This document shows positions 1 to 9,841 of a stretch of DNA of 64,000 bases, piece after piece. The stretch comes from an uncultured Shewanella sp. (GTDB taxonomy: Bacteria > Pseudomonadota > Gammaproteobacteria > Enterobacterales > Shewanellaceae), in contig NZ_CANMWS010000016.1 of the NCBI RefSeq assembly GCF_947501665.1, positions 1-64,000 on the forward strand. Reading direction: 5' to 3'. The position numbers and the translations under genes are program-made. Positions within the stretch are counted from its first letter, which is position 1; each line of letters starts with the position of its first letter. Under the pieces are notes generated by a model. The model saw nothing but the letters and a program-made list of their open reading frames with translations. It searched no databases and was not told where the DNA came from.

Positions 1-84
1 TTAAGGTTTAAGGTTTAAGGTTTAAGGTTTAAGGTTTAAGGTTTAAGGTTTAAGGTTTAAGGTTTAAGGTTTAAGGTTTAAGGT
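1..84. repeat. Heptanucleotide tandem repeat, 12 x TTAAGGT
   Basis: Twelve perfect head-to-tail copies of the 7-mer TTAAGGT fill the first 84 bases and run off the window edge, so the true array may be longer. No spacers, so it is not a CRISPR array. The 7-bp period would shift frame if it lay in a gene, but no coding sequence covers it here. The following bases to 470 are AT-rich and gene-free. It is a simple-sequence repeat of unknown role, and copy number could vary between isolates. Confidence 0.95.
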
Positions 85-470
85 GATTTATAGTTAACTA
101 ATTACCAATTACTGCCGTATAAAAATAATTGTTGTAATAGAAATAGAAATAGAAAAATAAAAAACAAACAAAAAGTTAACCATTTGTTGGTATGAATAGG
201 AAATAGTGAATATCATCCTGATGTGTGCTATTTTTCTTTGGCTGCTTTTTTATCTGTGAAATATTGATGTTATTTAAAATAAGATAAATATTTCGATAAA
301 ATATGAATGTTTTTATGGATACATGATGATATCAACATAAATAAAGTCATTCATTTTACATTCACAAACTTATTTATTATATATTCATACTCTGTTGAAT
401 AATTACATTCAACCTAATACTAAAATTGTTCTAAATACGAATTAAGCTTTAGTCTTGAGGAATATAAAAA
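85..470. other. Gene-free AT-rich leader upstream of the AGCS pseudogene
   Basis: No open frame with a plausible start is seen here. The stretch is strongly AT-rich and probably held the promoter of the decayed symporter gene that begins at 471. A GAGG ribosome-binding-site-like motif sits at about 457-460, 10 bases before that ATG. Confidence 0.5.
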
Positions 471-1906
471 ATGTTAGACAATATTGTTAATCTTTTAAAT
501 GATTTACTTTGGGGAAAGTATTGATTTATGGGCTGGTTGCCGCAGGATTATATTTCACTTTGCGTCTTGCCTTCATACAAGTGACTCATTTTAAACATTC
601 AGCAAAATTGATGATCAAAAGTCGTCAAGGCTCAACAAAAGATGGACTCACTTCTTTTCAAGTATTCTGTACCAGTATGGCAGATAGAGTTGGTGCCGGT
701 AACATGGCAGGTGTTGCTGTGGCTGATTGCTGTATTTGGCATGGCTACAGCCATGGTCGAGTCTACTTTAGCACAAGTTTATAAAGTTCGAGACAAAGAT
801 GGACAATTTCGCGGCGGCCCTTCATATTACATGGAAAATGGGTTAGGAAAACGTTGGATGGGAGTGCTCTTTGCTTTTCTCCTCATTTTAGCGTTTGGCC
901 TCGTCTTCAGTGCCGTTCAAGCCAATACCATTTCTGGTGCCATGAGCAGTATTTTTGGTATTTTTCCAGCGACAGTGGGGGGATCCTAGTGATTTGTAGT
1001 GGGTCAATCATTATTGGCGGACTGAAAAAAGTGGCGAAGGTGTCAGAGATTATTGTTCCTATCATGGTTCTTGGTTATATCGGTATCGCGTTAATTATTG
1101 TACTTATGAATGTTCGTGAACTACCTGCAATCTTTATGCTCGTCATTAAAAGCGCTTTTGGTGTTCAAAAAGTTGTTGCTGGAGGCGTCGGTTATACCAT
1201 TGCACAATCGATGCAGGCGGGTATTGCACGAGGTTTATTTTCAAATGAAGCCGGTATGGGCAGTGCAGCTAATATTGCCGCCAGTGCTTCACCCAAGCCT
1301 AATCATCCAGCATCACGTGGTTTTATTCAAATGATGGGGGTTTTTGTCGATACGATAGTTATTTGTATAGCAACCGCAGCTATTATTTTATTAGCTGGTG
1401 ATGTGGGCGCAGATAATGACGGTATTGCCATTACTATTCATGCACTCACCAACCATGTAGGTGCTTGGGGCGGAATTTTTATTGGCTTAGCTATTTTGCT
1501 TTTTTGTTTCACCTCGATCATTGCAGGTTACTCTTATGCTGAAACCAATCTATTATTCTTAACGCACAATAATAAAAAAGCCTTGCCCTTATTTAGAATA
1601 TGTGTGTTAGCTATGGTGATGTTTGGCGCCGTTGCTAAAGTTGGTTTCGTTTGGAACTTGGCTGATTTATCCATGGGTCTCATGGCCACCGTTAATATCA
1701 TCGCTTTACTCATGCTATCTAAGCTTGCCATTAAGGTCACCAATGATTACCGCTATCAATTAAGAGTAGGAAAAACGCCTAGTTTTAATAGTAAACAATT
1801 CTCTGAACTTGCGAATTTAAAAGGGGGAATTTGGAACGGGGCCGCAACTTCTGAAGAAAATAATGACACTGCGGGCGACCAAGGAACGGAATCCACAAAA
1901 ACATAA
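471..1906 (+). pseudogene. Sodium:alanine symporter (AGCS family), frameshifted and internally deleted
   Basis: The intact ancestor would be an inner-membrane Na+/alanine or glycine symporter of the AGCS family (about 480 residues). Reading starts at ATG 471 (MLDNIVNLLNDLLWGK), hits a stop by about 524, continues in frame +2 from about 515 (KVLIYGLVAAGLYFTL), shifts back near 720 (WLIAVFGMATAMVEST) and again near 980 into the frame that runs to 1906. Family hallmarks survive: TSMADRVGAGNMAG, GGPSYYMENGLG, GLFSNEAGMGSAANIAA. The first and third lesions fit one-base losses in G runs (GGGGAAA; G6 where G7 would restore frame). The middle one also lacks about a dozen codons that homologues have between GVAV and WLIA, near a GCTGTGGCTG sequence. 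With three separate lesions no functional product is expected, unless the two homopolymer changes are assembly errors, which could not explain the deletion. Confidence 0.88.
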
Positions 1907-2615
1907 TATCTCATTTGATCAATACACCATGTTCGTTGAGCCTAGTGTATTAATTCATTATCAATCTATTCAATATTTCTCTCCTGTCTTTATGTATGTG
2001 TTCCCGTGACAACTCACTTAATTAATCTAAATTTGAGATTATGAGCGTTAATTCTTTATCATTATATTTAATCAATGGGTTAGGTTTAAATCTATTCTTT
2101 GTTTCTTTCTTTGTTTGGCTGAATATTGATATAAGGTAAATTCGCACATTCCTTAAACAGCTTAAAAGTGGATTTATTCAGATAATACTTTTTACCTATA
2201 TCGAGTCCTTGACGTCAGTTTAAGAGTCGTATTTTTCATAGGATAAGGCAGTTACTATAAAAGTAAAAAGTATCATCAATTATTATGGCTATTTCAGATT
2301 AAATAAAACTTATTTCGGTGTGGAAACGATTGGGATAATAGTTTATTGGAGCGCTTCTTTAATAAGCTTGAAAACGGAATATCGTCATTTTGCTGAAGCT
2401 TAGCAAAATATTACCCGCATCAGCTATGCTCTCATCAATATGATGGTGTGTCGATACTAAATAAATCAGACCGCTTGCTCTGGTTACACTCAAAAATTGT
2501 GCCCAATTTTAGTTAGCCAGTACATATGTCGCTGTAAGACTTAAGCTATCAGAAGCAACCTTAAATAATCTTAAACAACAAGTAGTCCCTAGCAACTTAA
2601 TCATGGAGCTTTACT
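1907..2615. other. Gene-free stretch between symporter pseudogene and protease
   Basis: About 700 AT-rich bases with no convincing coding frame on either strand. A weak inverted repeat (AATACAC at 1921 and GTGTATT at 1946, 18-base loop) follows the pseudogene, too weak to call a terminator. The last 15 bases carry the GGAG ribosome-binding site of the next gene. Confidence 0.5.
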
Positions 2616-3965
2616 ATGCGTTTTTTATTATCTTTTAAAAATTTTTTTGTATTTTTTATACTTCTATTGATGCCACTTTTCAATGTATCTGCCGAGACAA
2701 TGACTCTTGAAGGAAAGTTACAGGTTTTTATCGAGGATGACTTAAATGGACAATATCGATACGACTATGCAATAAAACTCAATAACGAGCAAACGATCAG
2801 CCTTGATGCAAAATCAGCAACAATGTTGGCAGGCCTCAAATTTGGCACCCCTATTCAAATTTCGGGGCATTACGCTGATAATAACGTTATTGAGTCTGTG
2901 ATGCCCCCTTTTATTGTGGAGTCGGTCATGCCCACTGCTGTTGACAAGCCTCTGTTCCAACAGGCTCAGGTAAAGATGAGCAACGAGTCATTACCCGCCC
3001 AAAAAAGTATTGGCATTTTAATGATGGAGTTTAACGATGTTAAAATGGGTAGCCAGTCTAGCGTCAAGAAATTAAACAATGAAATGTTTAATGATTGGGA
3101 TTCTGCCAATAATCAGTATAAGGCGAACAGTGAAGGAAAGCTTTCTTTTAAGCAAGACTCAAACGGTGATGGCAGAGCGGATATTTATGGTCCGGTGTTA
3201 GTCGATGTGGATGCATCAGGTTTGTGTGATTATTCAAATTGGGCAACACAAGCATCAAATATCGCCCTCAATGAAGGGATTGATATGGCGCAGTATGACT
3301 ATAAAGTATTTGTTTTTCCTCGAGGAACATCTTGTAAATGGGGAGGAAAAGGGAGGCTTTTTTGTGGTGATGATTGCCGTGCTTGGGTTATTCCAAACTG
3401 GGATACTCGAGTCACAAAAAACCTCTTTGCCCACGAATTAGGGCATAATTTAGGCATGCATCATTCTGCAACTGATTTTAACAACGACCATCAAGTTGAC
3501 GAAGAATATGGTGAACAATCCATTATGGGATGGGGATTTAAGACTGGTACATTCAATGCCCCTCACCGCTATCATTTAGGCATGTATGATGCTTTTCCTG
3601 AAGCCTTGACCACAGTGCAAACCAGTGGTTTATACCCGCTAACACAACTACAAAATAGCTATACTGTTGTCGCACCTCAAGTCCTTAAAGTTATCAAACC
3701 ATCGAATAATAAAGAATATTTTATTTCTTTAAATGGTTACGATCCGCTAATGAACCCCAATTTTATCTATATGTATCAAGTCAGTATTCACACTTTCCAA
3801 GGGAACTCGACAAGGAGTTTACTGATAAGTACACTCGATTCAGGTGAGCAATTTGTTGATGTGGATGGTGAATTTGATATTAGTGTCAGTGAGTTAATCC
3901 AAGGTTTTCCCGCGTCAGCGAATATCACTGTGAATATGGTCGAAAGCCCACTTTTAACTCACTAG
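2616..3965 (+). CDS. Secreted metzincin-type zinc metalloprotease (M11 gametolysin-like)
   Basis: Predicted exported zinc endopeptidase of 449 residues. Residues 1-26 form a classic signal peptide (MRFLLSFKNF, a long hydrophobic core, cleavage near VSA-ET). The catalytic motif HELGHNLGMHH at about 273-283 gives HExxHxxGxxH: zinc ligands H273, H277, H283 and catalytic E274. A probable Met-turn (SIMGWGF) follows about 35 residues later. That combination defines the metzincin clan, and the spacing and the QSIMG context recall peptidase family M11. The region before it (about 30-130) is probably a prodomain or beta-rich module, and the final 100 residues a C-terminal accessory domain. ATG 2616 is preceded by GGAG at 2605. 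A small exported protein follows 206 bases later on the same strand, possibly functionally linked. Substrate is unknown; the catalytic class is fairly sure, the exact family less so. Confidence 0.85.
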   Translation: MRFLLSFKNFFVFFILLLMPLFNVSAETMTLEGKLQVFIEDDLNGQYRYDYAIKLNNEQTISLDAKSATMLAGLKFGTPIQISGHYADNNVIESVMPPFIVESVMPTAVDKPLFQQAQVKMSNESLPAQKSIGILMMEFNDVKMGSQSSVKKLNNEMFNDWDSANNQYKANSEGKLSFKQDSNGDGRADIYGPVLVDVDASGLCDYSNWATQASNIALNEGIDMAQYDYKVFVFPRGTSCKWGGKGRLFCGDDCRAWVIPNWDTRVTKNLFAHELGHNLGMHHSATDFNNDHQVDEEYGEQSIMGWGFKTGTFNAPHRYHLGMYDAFPEALTTVQTSGLYPLTQLQNSYTVVAPQVLKVIKPSNNKEYFISLNGYDPLMNPNFIYMYQVSIHTFQGNSTRSLLISTLDSGEQFVDVDGEFDISVSELIQGFPASANITVNMVESPLLTH

Positions 3966-4171
3966 GTGTTAATGATGCCTCAAGGATATTGTTGATTGTT
4001 ATATGAATTCTGCGTCATCACTTGGGGGACTTTAGCTAATCGATGTTATATGGCTCTTGAATATCAATTATGGTGTTGGGTTTTGTAGTGGTATTGTTAC
4101 TTAACTAATTAATATGTAATTAATATATAATTAATCATTGTGATAAAAGGTTCATTTTTAGGGTGGGATAA

Positions 4172-4528
4172 ATGTTTAAAAAATGGAGTATTCTTTTAAT
4201 GATGGGGTTAGCGTTTAAAGCTTATTCTGCAGAGATATTGACTCATGAAGGTGTGGTAAAGCAAATCGTTGCTTTTCCTCATTCATATGGTGCTTATTCT
4301 GTCGATGCCAAAGGTCTCTTAGCGATTTATGTGGAGGGGTTGCCTAAGGGCTGTATAACGGGCCAAAATAGAGTAGTGATTTCGGTTAATCATCCATTGC
4401 ATAATTCCGTATTATCGATGGCACTACTTGCAAAATCTACAGGGAAAAAGGTGCGAATAGCCTATTTTAATGAGTGTACGATTAGAGCTGGATCATGGGA
4501 TTTTGCCTATTTCGATTTAATGGAGTAA
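4172..4528 (+). CDS. Small exported protein of unknown function
   Basis: 118 residues, not recognised with confidence. Residues 1-20 form a signal peptide (MFKKWSILLMMGLAFKAYSA), so the mature protein of about 98 residues is probably periplasmic or secreted. Two cysteines in the mature part (in GCITG and NECTI) could form a disulfide. The spacing of a Cys, a helix-like segment (NSVLSMALLAKSTGKK) and a final beta strand with the second Cys resembles small OB-fold secreted proteins, but that is a guess. The start is supported by a GGGTGGGA stretch just upstream. It lies downstream of the metalloprotease on the same strand and is followed by a perfect hairpin at 4600-4632. Confidence 0.75.
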   Translation: MFKKWSILLMMGLAFKAYSAEILTHEGVVKQIVAFPHSYGAYSVDAKGLLAIYVEGLPKGCITGQNRVVISVNHPLHNSVLSMALLAKSTGKKVRIAYFNECTIRAGSWDFAYFDLME

Positions 4529-4599
4529 GTTCAAAAAGTGATTGGCTAATGCTTAGCTAGGTATAGTACATAGGGCTCATGTTCTTGTGGAATAATCAT

Positions 4600-4632
4600 C
4601 TACTCGTGATAAAGTCGGTTTATCACGAGTAG
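4600..4632 (+). terminator. Perfect 14-bp hairpin, probable transcription end
   Basis: CTACTCGTGATAAA pairs perfectly with TTTATCACGAGTAG around a 5-base loop (GTCGG). It lies 72 bases after the stop of the 118-residue exported protein. No clear T run follows on the plus strand, so it is either a non-canonical terminator or an mRNA-stabilising structure. Confidence 0.55.
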
Positions 4633-4707
4633 GGCATTTAGCAAAAGTGAAAGAAACAAAAATAAGTAAGTCAATTAACGCATTAATTTTAAATGTAATT
4701 TATGTCT

Positions 4708-4740
4708 GACACTCGTTATCCCGAATTAAGGCTAAATATT
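4708..4740 (+). repeat. Short dispersed repeat, copy 1 (GACACTCGTTATCCCGA...)
   Basis: About 33 bases beginning GACACTCGTTATCCCGAATT. An inverted, imperfect copy lies at 6807-6837 and a partial direct copy at about 7014-7038. Copies 1 and 2 bracket the frameshifted MBL-fold gene, as remnants of terminal inverted repeats of a mobile element would, but no transposase is readable between them. Confidence 0.6.
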
Positions 4741-4751
4741 CTCTGTAAGTC

Positions 4752-6349
4752 TTAATGTATCGCGTTTTCAATATGACAATTTTCAACTAATGGTGTTGGG
4801 ATATAAACATCGCTAACAAATAATGTTTGAGAATAAGGTAAGTAAACAACTAAATTATATAAAGAATGAATATTCGGGACATTTATGAATATCATGTCAT
4901 CTGGCTTACTTGAAGACATTATGTTTTCTTTAAATAACGTTTCACTACCTTGCTTTAAAAGCAAGGCGCTAGCTTCAGCGACTGTTTCTATTGCAATATC
5001 TGCCACATTGATCTTACTTTTTGAAAATTGATCTGGGTAAAGCGTATGAGGTGCGGTGAGTATATTTCTCAAAGCCGCTTCTGTTCCTTGAGCTGCTATG
5101 AGGCTTCCTCCATTAGCGACATACTGCCTTAATCCACCAATATGATCTGTATGCAAATGCTTAGGAACGATATAATTAATCGATTTCTTTGGAAATTTTT
5201 TCTTTATTGCCTTAAGAACAACATCACTTCGTTCATTATGCAGTGATGTTCCAATCAAGATTAGACCCTTTTTTCTTTCAATAAGCAAATTATGATGCGT
5301 ACTGCCTATAATATGATAAGCGTTCGCTTGATAAGAGAGCGGTTGAATGAATACATTAGATGTATCAAGATCAAATGAGATCCCTGTCGCTAAATGACGA
5401 TAAAGCCAAAATGAAGTACGTAAACCAAATGAAAATGCCTCATGGTTTACAGATTGCTCTACTAATTCTATTGGAAAGTCAAATAGATCATTCTCAGTAA
5501 TAGCAGATGCTTTTAGGTAATGCCTTCCAATATATAATTCCGAGTTGATTATTTTACCATTGAATCGATAGGTTAATACCTTAGGGCTATTAATTTCATT
5601 AAATTGAATCCAATGTTGAAATAAGACTTCCACCTTACTGTCACCTGAGACAGGATGATCTTCTAATGTTTGGGTTTTAATTGGCAAGCCATCATGTTGA
5701 TCAATATACAGTTCAATATCTTGAGATCCTGGTTGTAAATTCGGGATCCCAATCACCCAAAGCTTTTTTATGCCAACAAATGCCTCTCCTTTTATAACTG
5801 ACTCCGCGTTGATTTAAAGCATGTTTGATTAATAATAAAGGTGATGACATTAAGTGTAATTTTTTACGCATAGCAACGCGAGAAGATGACATTTTATTAC
5901 CCATTTCTTCCGCTGATTGAGCATAGTTAGGATCAGGTAATACAGAGTAATCTAAACCTGAGATATAGCCGGTATCATTATGGATAGTTTCTTGGTATCG
6001 CCTTTGAACGTTTGCAGGGTAAGCGTAGTGAGTATTCCAATTAAAATGATATCGAATATTATCGACATCAGAATAATCAACGGTAGTTCTTAAACGATAA
6101 TTTGATATTAATTCTGGTTGAGCTTCAGGTGAAATAGAATGTTCAGGATTAACAAAGTGGGCTAACTTTAAGTTATCCTCACCAACAATCGATTCGATAA
6201 CGTCTTTTTTACCGATTGCTTTTAAAGATAATTGTAATAACTTCTGTGGTTCAATTGAAGATGAGCCTTGTTTAACTGGGTCGCATTGGCCTCTATAAAA
6301 AAATTATTGAACACAATATAATGCCAGTAATCACTTTTTTCAATTCCAT
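4752..6349 (-). pseudogene. Exported MBL-fold metallohydrolase, two frameshifts
   Basis: The ancestor was a roughly 530-residue metallo-beta-lactamase-fold hydrolase. On the minus strand an ATG at 6349 opens a signal-like segment (MELKKVITGIILCSII) that hits a stop after a T7 run (6297-6303 on the plus strand). Dropping one base restores a long frame (RGQCDPVKQGSSSIEPQ...) down to about 5765. There a second slip, in the A6 run of CATAAAAAAGC, separates it from the catalytic domain (KLWVIGIPNLQPGSQD...), which is then open to 4752. The catalytic domain keeps the HxHxDH motif (HLHTDHIGG). Both lesions are single-base indels in homopolymers, so sequencing error or a very recent phase-type loss cannot be excluded. 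Short inverted repeats flank the gene. Substrate unknown. Confidence 0.78.
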
Positions 6350-6806
6350 GAGATCAACCTCTGTACCTATTCAACAAAACTGTTGAGTATGTTTAAAGAA
6401 TATTGATAATTAAATAATTATTATCTAAATGATATTAGCTATTTATCTAATAATCTTGAATAATCATAAGAACCAGTTACAAGTGAAGCTTTATTATTAA
6501 TCGCTCTTGTTACTAGGGGCTGTTGATCTTTGGTGAGAGCATCTCTGTTTAAAGAAAGGGCTTAGAATGACTAGGTATTACACTTCTCGCCGCGACTAAA
6601 ACACGTTAATCTGAACATAATTTAATCACGAAAGTTCAATCGGCCCTAGGAGCATGGGATCGTTTTTGCTGGTAAAATTATTGTTGATCGTGAAGGCGGC
6701 TTTGATTTTGCTATGCTCTATAGAGCATGATAGAAAGGTTAAATGAGTATACAAATAGGTTAATTAGGTTAGTGATGACTCTATCGAGACACTGGAAATG
6801 ATTCTT

Positions 6807-6837
6807 AATATAACCTGAACTCGGGATAATGAGTGTC
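6807..6837 (-). repeat. Short dispersed repeat, copy 2 (inverted)
   Basis: The reverse complement reads GACACTCATTATCCCGAGTT then CAGGTTATATT, matching copy 1 (4708-4740) at most positions with a two-base gap near the end. The inverted orientation relative to copy 1 places the MBL pseudogene between an inverted pair. Confidence 0.6.
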
Positions 6838-7013
6838 AAAGAAAATTGGCCATCCATTTAAAGTCAATAGGTTAAAATCAATCCCGTTATTGTTTAATTT
6901 GGCTAAATACCACTATTTTTGTCTATATCAAGGCGGGATTTCGTGTCTAATAGCGGGCTATTAGTAGAAAACACAACATAGATAGGGGCAAAAATAGCGC
7001 TATTAAGCGGCGC

Positions 7014-7038
7014 TGCTTACCCCGAGTTAAGGTTAATA
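7014..7038 (+). repeat. Short dispersed repeat, partial copy 3
   Basis: The stretch contains TTACCCCGAGTTAAGGTTAA, aligning with the inner part of copy 1 (TTATCCCGAATTAAGGCTAA) in the same orientation. The outer GACACTC part is absent, so this is a partial or diverged copy. Confidence 0.45.
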
Positions 7039-7185
7039 TAAGGCTGGTCTTTAAGAAGTATGGATTTGGTGTATTATTAGATCACGGGTATAGTTCGGCT
7101 GGTGGAGAGGTATTGAACAGTATCAATAGAGGCATTGCATCGCAATTTTAATTGATCATCGACAAAGATTAATGAGGGAGTGTAA

Positions 7186-8595
7186 ATGGTTATTAATACA
7201 ACAAAATATAATGATAAACTCATTTTGTGGGCACTGACCTCTGCGCTTGCTGGATTTATTTTTGGATTTGATACTGTAGTTATCTCTGGAGTAGAAATAA
7301 CGATTCAAACTTTATGGGGCTTGTCACCCAGTTTACTTGGTGTGGTTATTAGTTCAGCGTTATGGGGAACGGTATTAGGGGCGTTAATTGGCGGTTGGCC
7401 TACCGATCGTTTTGGGCGGGTGAAAACCTTAATTGCTATTGGTTTTCTTTACTTTATTTCAGCAATATGGTCAGCATTAGCCAATGATCCCTATTCTTTT
7501 ATCATTGCCCGTTTTATTGGCGGTTTGGCGATTGGTGTTTCTACTATCGCGGTCCCACTTTATATTTCTGAAATTTCCCCTGCTGAAAAACGTGGGAGAT
7601 TAACCGGTTTATTTCAATTTAATATTGTTTTTGGCATCCTTATTGCTTTTATATCAAATGCTTTATTAGCGAATATAGGAGACAACGCATGGCGTTGGAT
7701 GCTGGGTGTTCAAGTCGTGCCAGCGATTATTTATTTCTTATTGTGTTTTTATCTCCCTGAAAGTCCACGTTGGCTTATCGGTAAATGTAACAGAGTGACT
7801 GAAGGCAGAAAAGTCCTTATGCTTATTAATCCCAATATGTCTGCTGATACCATTAATGAGATGAGTGATAATATTATTAATGCGTCTTCAGCTGTTGGAG
7901 TAACAACCCCTTTTTGGGGCAAAAGGCTTAAATACCCTATTTTCTTAGCATTTTGCATTGCCTTTTTTAACCAACTTTCAGGGATTAATGCAATCTTGTA
8001 TTTTGCACCGCGTATTTTTGAAATGACAGGGTTAGGTCAACAAGCGGCTTTATTACAATCAGCAGGTATCGGGGTGACCAATATGATTGCGACTCTTATT
8101 GGTCTTTGGCTTATCGATCGTCTGGGTCGTCGAACATTACTTTATATTGGTTCTTTTGGTTATATTTTAGCTCTGGGTACGTGTACGTGGGCTTTTCATT
8201 ATAATGTTTATTCTATTATTCCTCTATGTATTTTTCTTTTTATTGCAGCGCATGCCATTGGACAAGGTACGGTTATTTGGGTTTTTATATCCGAAATATT
8301 TCCCATTGAACATCGAACGGCAGGGCAGACACTCGGTGCATCGACACTTTGGATTTGTGCTGCGCTGTTAACATTAGTTTTCCCTGTGATTATATCGACT
8401 TTCCCTCCGAGTTACATTTTTGGCTTCTTCTGCTTGATGATGGTTCTGCAACTTATCTGGGTATTTACAAAAATGCCTGAAACAAAAGGGATCCCTTTAG
8501 AGGCGTTACAACAAAAATTAGGCACTATCCCATTAAGTACATTACAGAAACATCATGATAGTGCAATTGATACTAAAGCTGTTCAGGAGAAGTAA
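7186..8595 (+). CDS. Sugar porter family MFS transporter
   Basis: A 469-residue, 12-helix inner-membrane symporter or facilitator of the MFS sugar-porter family, probably importing a hexose or pentose. Family signatures are clear: DRFGRVK after helix 2, the loop-4 signature YISEISPAEKRGRLTG, the PESPRWLI sequence in the cytoplasmic loop, DRLGRR at the start of the second half, and the C-terminal PETKG. The QLSGINAILYFAPRIF segment in helix 7 is the usual sugar-contact region. ATG 7186 has GGGAG about 8 bases upstream. No sugar kinase, isomerase or regulator gene lies beside it, so the substrate cannot be inferred. A diverged dispersed repeat follows immediately after the stop. Confidence 0.92.
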   Translation: MVINTTKYNDKLILWALTSALAGFIFGFDTVVISGVEITIQTLWGLSPSLLGVVISSALWGTVLGALIGGWPTDRFGRVKTLIAIGFLYFISAIWSALANDPYSFIIARFIGGLAIGVSTIAVPLYISEISPAEKRGRLTGLFQFNIVFGILIAFISNALLANIGDNAWRWMLGVQVVPAIIYFLLCFYLPESPRWLIGKCNRVTEGRKVLMLINPNMSADTINEMSDNIINASSAVGVTTPFWGKRLKYPIFLAFCIAFFNQLSGINAILYFAPRIFEMTGLGQQAALLQSAGIGVTNMIATLIGLWLIDRLGRRTLLYIGSFGYILALGTCTWAFHYNVYSIIPLCIFLFIAAHAIGQGTVIWVFISEIFPIEHRTAGQTLGASTLWICAALLTLVFPVIISTFPPSYIFGFFCLMMVLQLIWVFTKMPETKGIPLEALQQKLGTIPLSTLQKHHDSAIDTKAVQEK

Positions 8596-8596
8596 C

Positions 8597-8677
8597 TAAG
8601 GCATTCCCTGCTACCCATGCAGATCAGGTATTTACGGTGAGTTATTGTTGTGTTTGCGCACCAGCCTGCGGCAGGTA
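8597..8677 (+). repeat. About 80-bp dispersed repeat, copy A
   Basis: Runs from CTAAGGCATTCCCTGC to the palindromic GCCTGCGGCAGG. A second copy in inverted orientation lies at 47582-47664, with the same end blocks and about 70 percent matching bases by eye. It is non-coding and sits directly after a gene, like a MITE or REP-type element. Confidence 0.6.
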
Positions 8678-8772
8678 ATTCAAAACAATAAGGCTATGGT
8701 TAATAACGAATTTAATGAAGACTAATTGACGGGAAGATTATCATCGATAATACGATAGAGGCTGACATATCT

Positions 8773-9486
8773 TTATTTCAGCTTCTCTTCCTCAATAGGT
8801 CTGCACAAAACCGTCATTTGTGGCAATAACGCATTGGGACTGAGGCTAAGGGCAAAATCGACGGCTTTAACGATATCATCCACTTGGATTTTATCTTCGT
8901 TGTTAATGCGACCATCATTAGTCATGTCGGTATCGACTACGCTGGGGCAAAGGCAAGTCACTTTTACACCGTATGGTAATAAGTGTTTAAAAAGGCTTTC
9001 ACTGTAATTGATTAATGCTGCTTTGGTTGCACTGTAAAGGCCAATTTGGGGTAGCGCATTGATCCCCGTATTGGAGGATAGGGTAAAGATATGCCCTTGC
9101 TGTTGTTTTTGCATTAGCTGAGCCACTTTATTGGTCAGTATTAATGTTGAAGTGACATTAACGCTGAGTAAATGATCAATAGTATGATCATCAGCCTCAA
9201 TAAAATTAGTGGTTAATTCCCCTGCGCAATTCACTAAAATATCGATAGGAGCATATTGTTTTAATAGTTTATCGGTAAGTTGTTCCACACTGTTAATATC
9301 CGCAAAATGGCACCGATAAATGTGAATATCAATGTTGGGATATCGCTCGCTGAGGCTTTTTTTAGCCTTGATGAGCCTTTCTTTATTCATTGCGACTAAT
9401 ACAATGTCGATATTTTTGTTGGCAAAATAGTTGGCGATAGCGTAGCCGATACCTCGACTGCCCCCAGTGATTAATGCAGTTGGCAT
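8773..9486 (-). CDS. Short-chain dehydrogenase/reductase (SDR family)
   Basis: A 237-residue classical SDR, an NAD(P)-dependent oxidoreductase of unknown substrate. The nucleotide-binding motif TGGSRGIG is at residues 7-14, NCAG at about 86-89, and the catalytic Ser138, Tyr151 and Lys155 fall in SSNTGINALPQIGLYSATK. The length is at the short end for the family but all core elements are present. ATG 9486 is preceded by AGGAG about 7 bases upstream on the minus strand, confirming the start. It stands alone: the sugar transporter converges on it and a DUF3592 gene diverges from it across a 355-base gap. Confidence 0.9.
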   Translation of the reverse strand: MPTALITGGSRGIGYAIANYFANKNIDIVLVAMNKERLIKAKKSLSERYPNIDIHIYRCHFADINSVEQLTDKLLKQYAPIDILVNCAGELTTNFIEADDHTIDHLLSVNVTSTLILTNKVAQLMQKQQQGHIFTLSSNTGINALPQIGLYSATKAALINYSESLFKHLLPYGVKVTCLCPSVVDTDMTNDGRINNEDKIQVDDIVKAVDFALSLSPNALLPQMTVLCRPIEEEKLK

Positions 9487-9841
9487 AGCGTTCTCCTAAA
9501 AGATCATACCCTCAAGTGAAATGACGGTGCGAGTGTCAGAACCTCTCGAATACTCTAGTTCAAAGCGCATTTTCAAGTGATTTGATTATAAAGTATCTTA
9601 CGCTTAAATAGAGCCTATTGGTAACCTCTTTTGCATGAAAAAAAATATTAATGGTCGATGATGATAAGGAGGAACACTTTGTTTCTTTTATGTTTGCATT
9701 TTGATGCCTAGGTGTTGTTAGTTTAGTGTTTGAGTGATAAAAGGCTTTAATGGGAGTAAAAGAGCTTTAAATATATAAACTAACATGGTTTATATGGAGC
9801 ATAAGCTATCTATTTTATAGCAAAATGATAAGGGACGGGTT
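9487..9841. other. Divergent intergenic region, no gene seen
   Basis: About 355 bases between the SDR gene (minus) and the DUF3592 gene (plus), presumably holding both promoters. No coding frame longer than a few residues, no strong hairpin and no recognisable operator was found. Confidence 0.5.

Larger units (their letters stand above)
6350..7185. other. Gene-free region with mobile-element-like debris
   Basis: About 840 bases with no intact gene. It holds repeat copies at 6807-6837 and 7014-7038. A stretch starting GGGGCTGTTGATCTTTGG at about 6516 resembles insertion-sequence termini, and a short frame near 6668-6715 reads like the end of a transposase (IVDREGGFDFAMLY) before stops. These look like residues of old insertions, but the element cannot be named from the sequence alone. 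Confidence 0.4.
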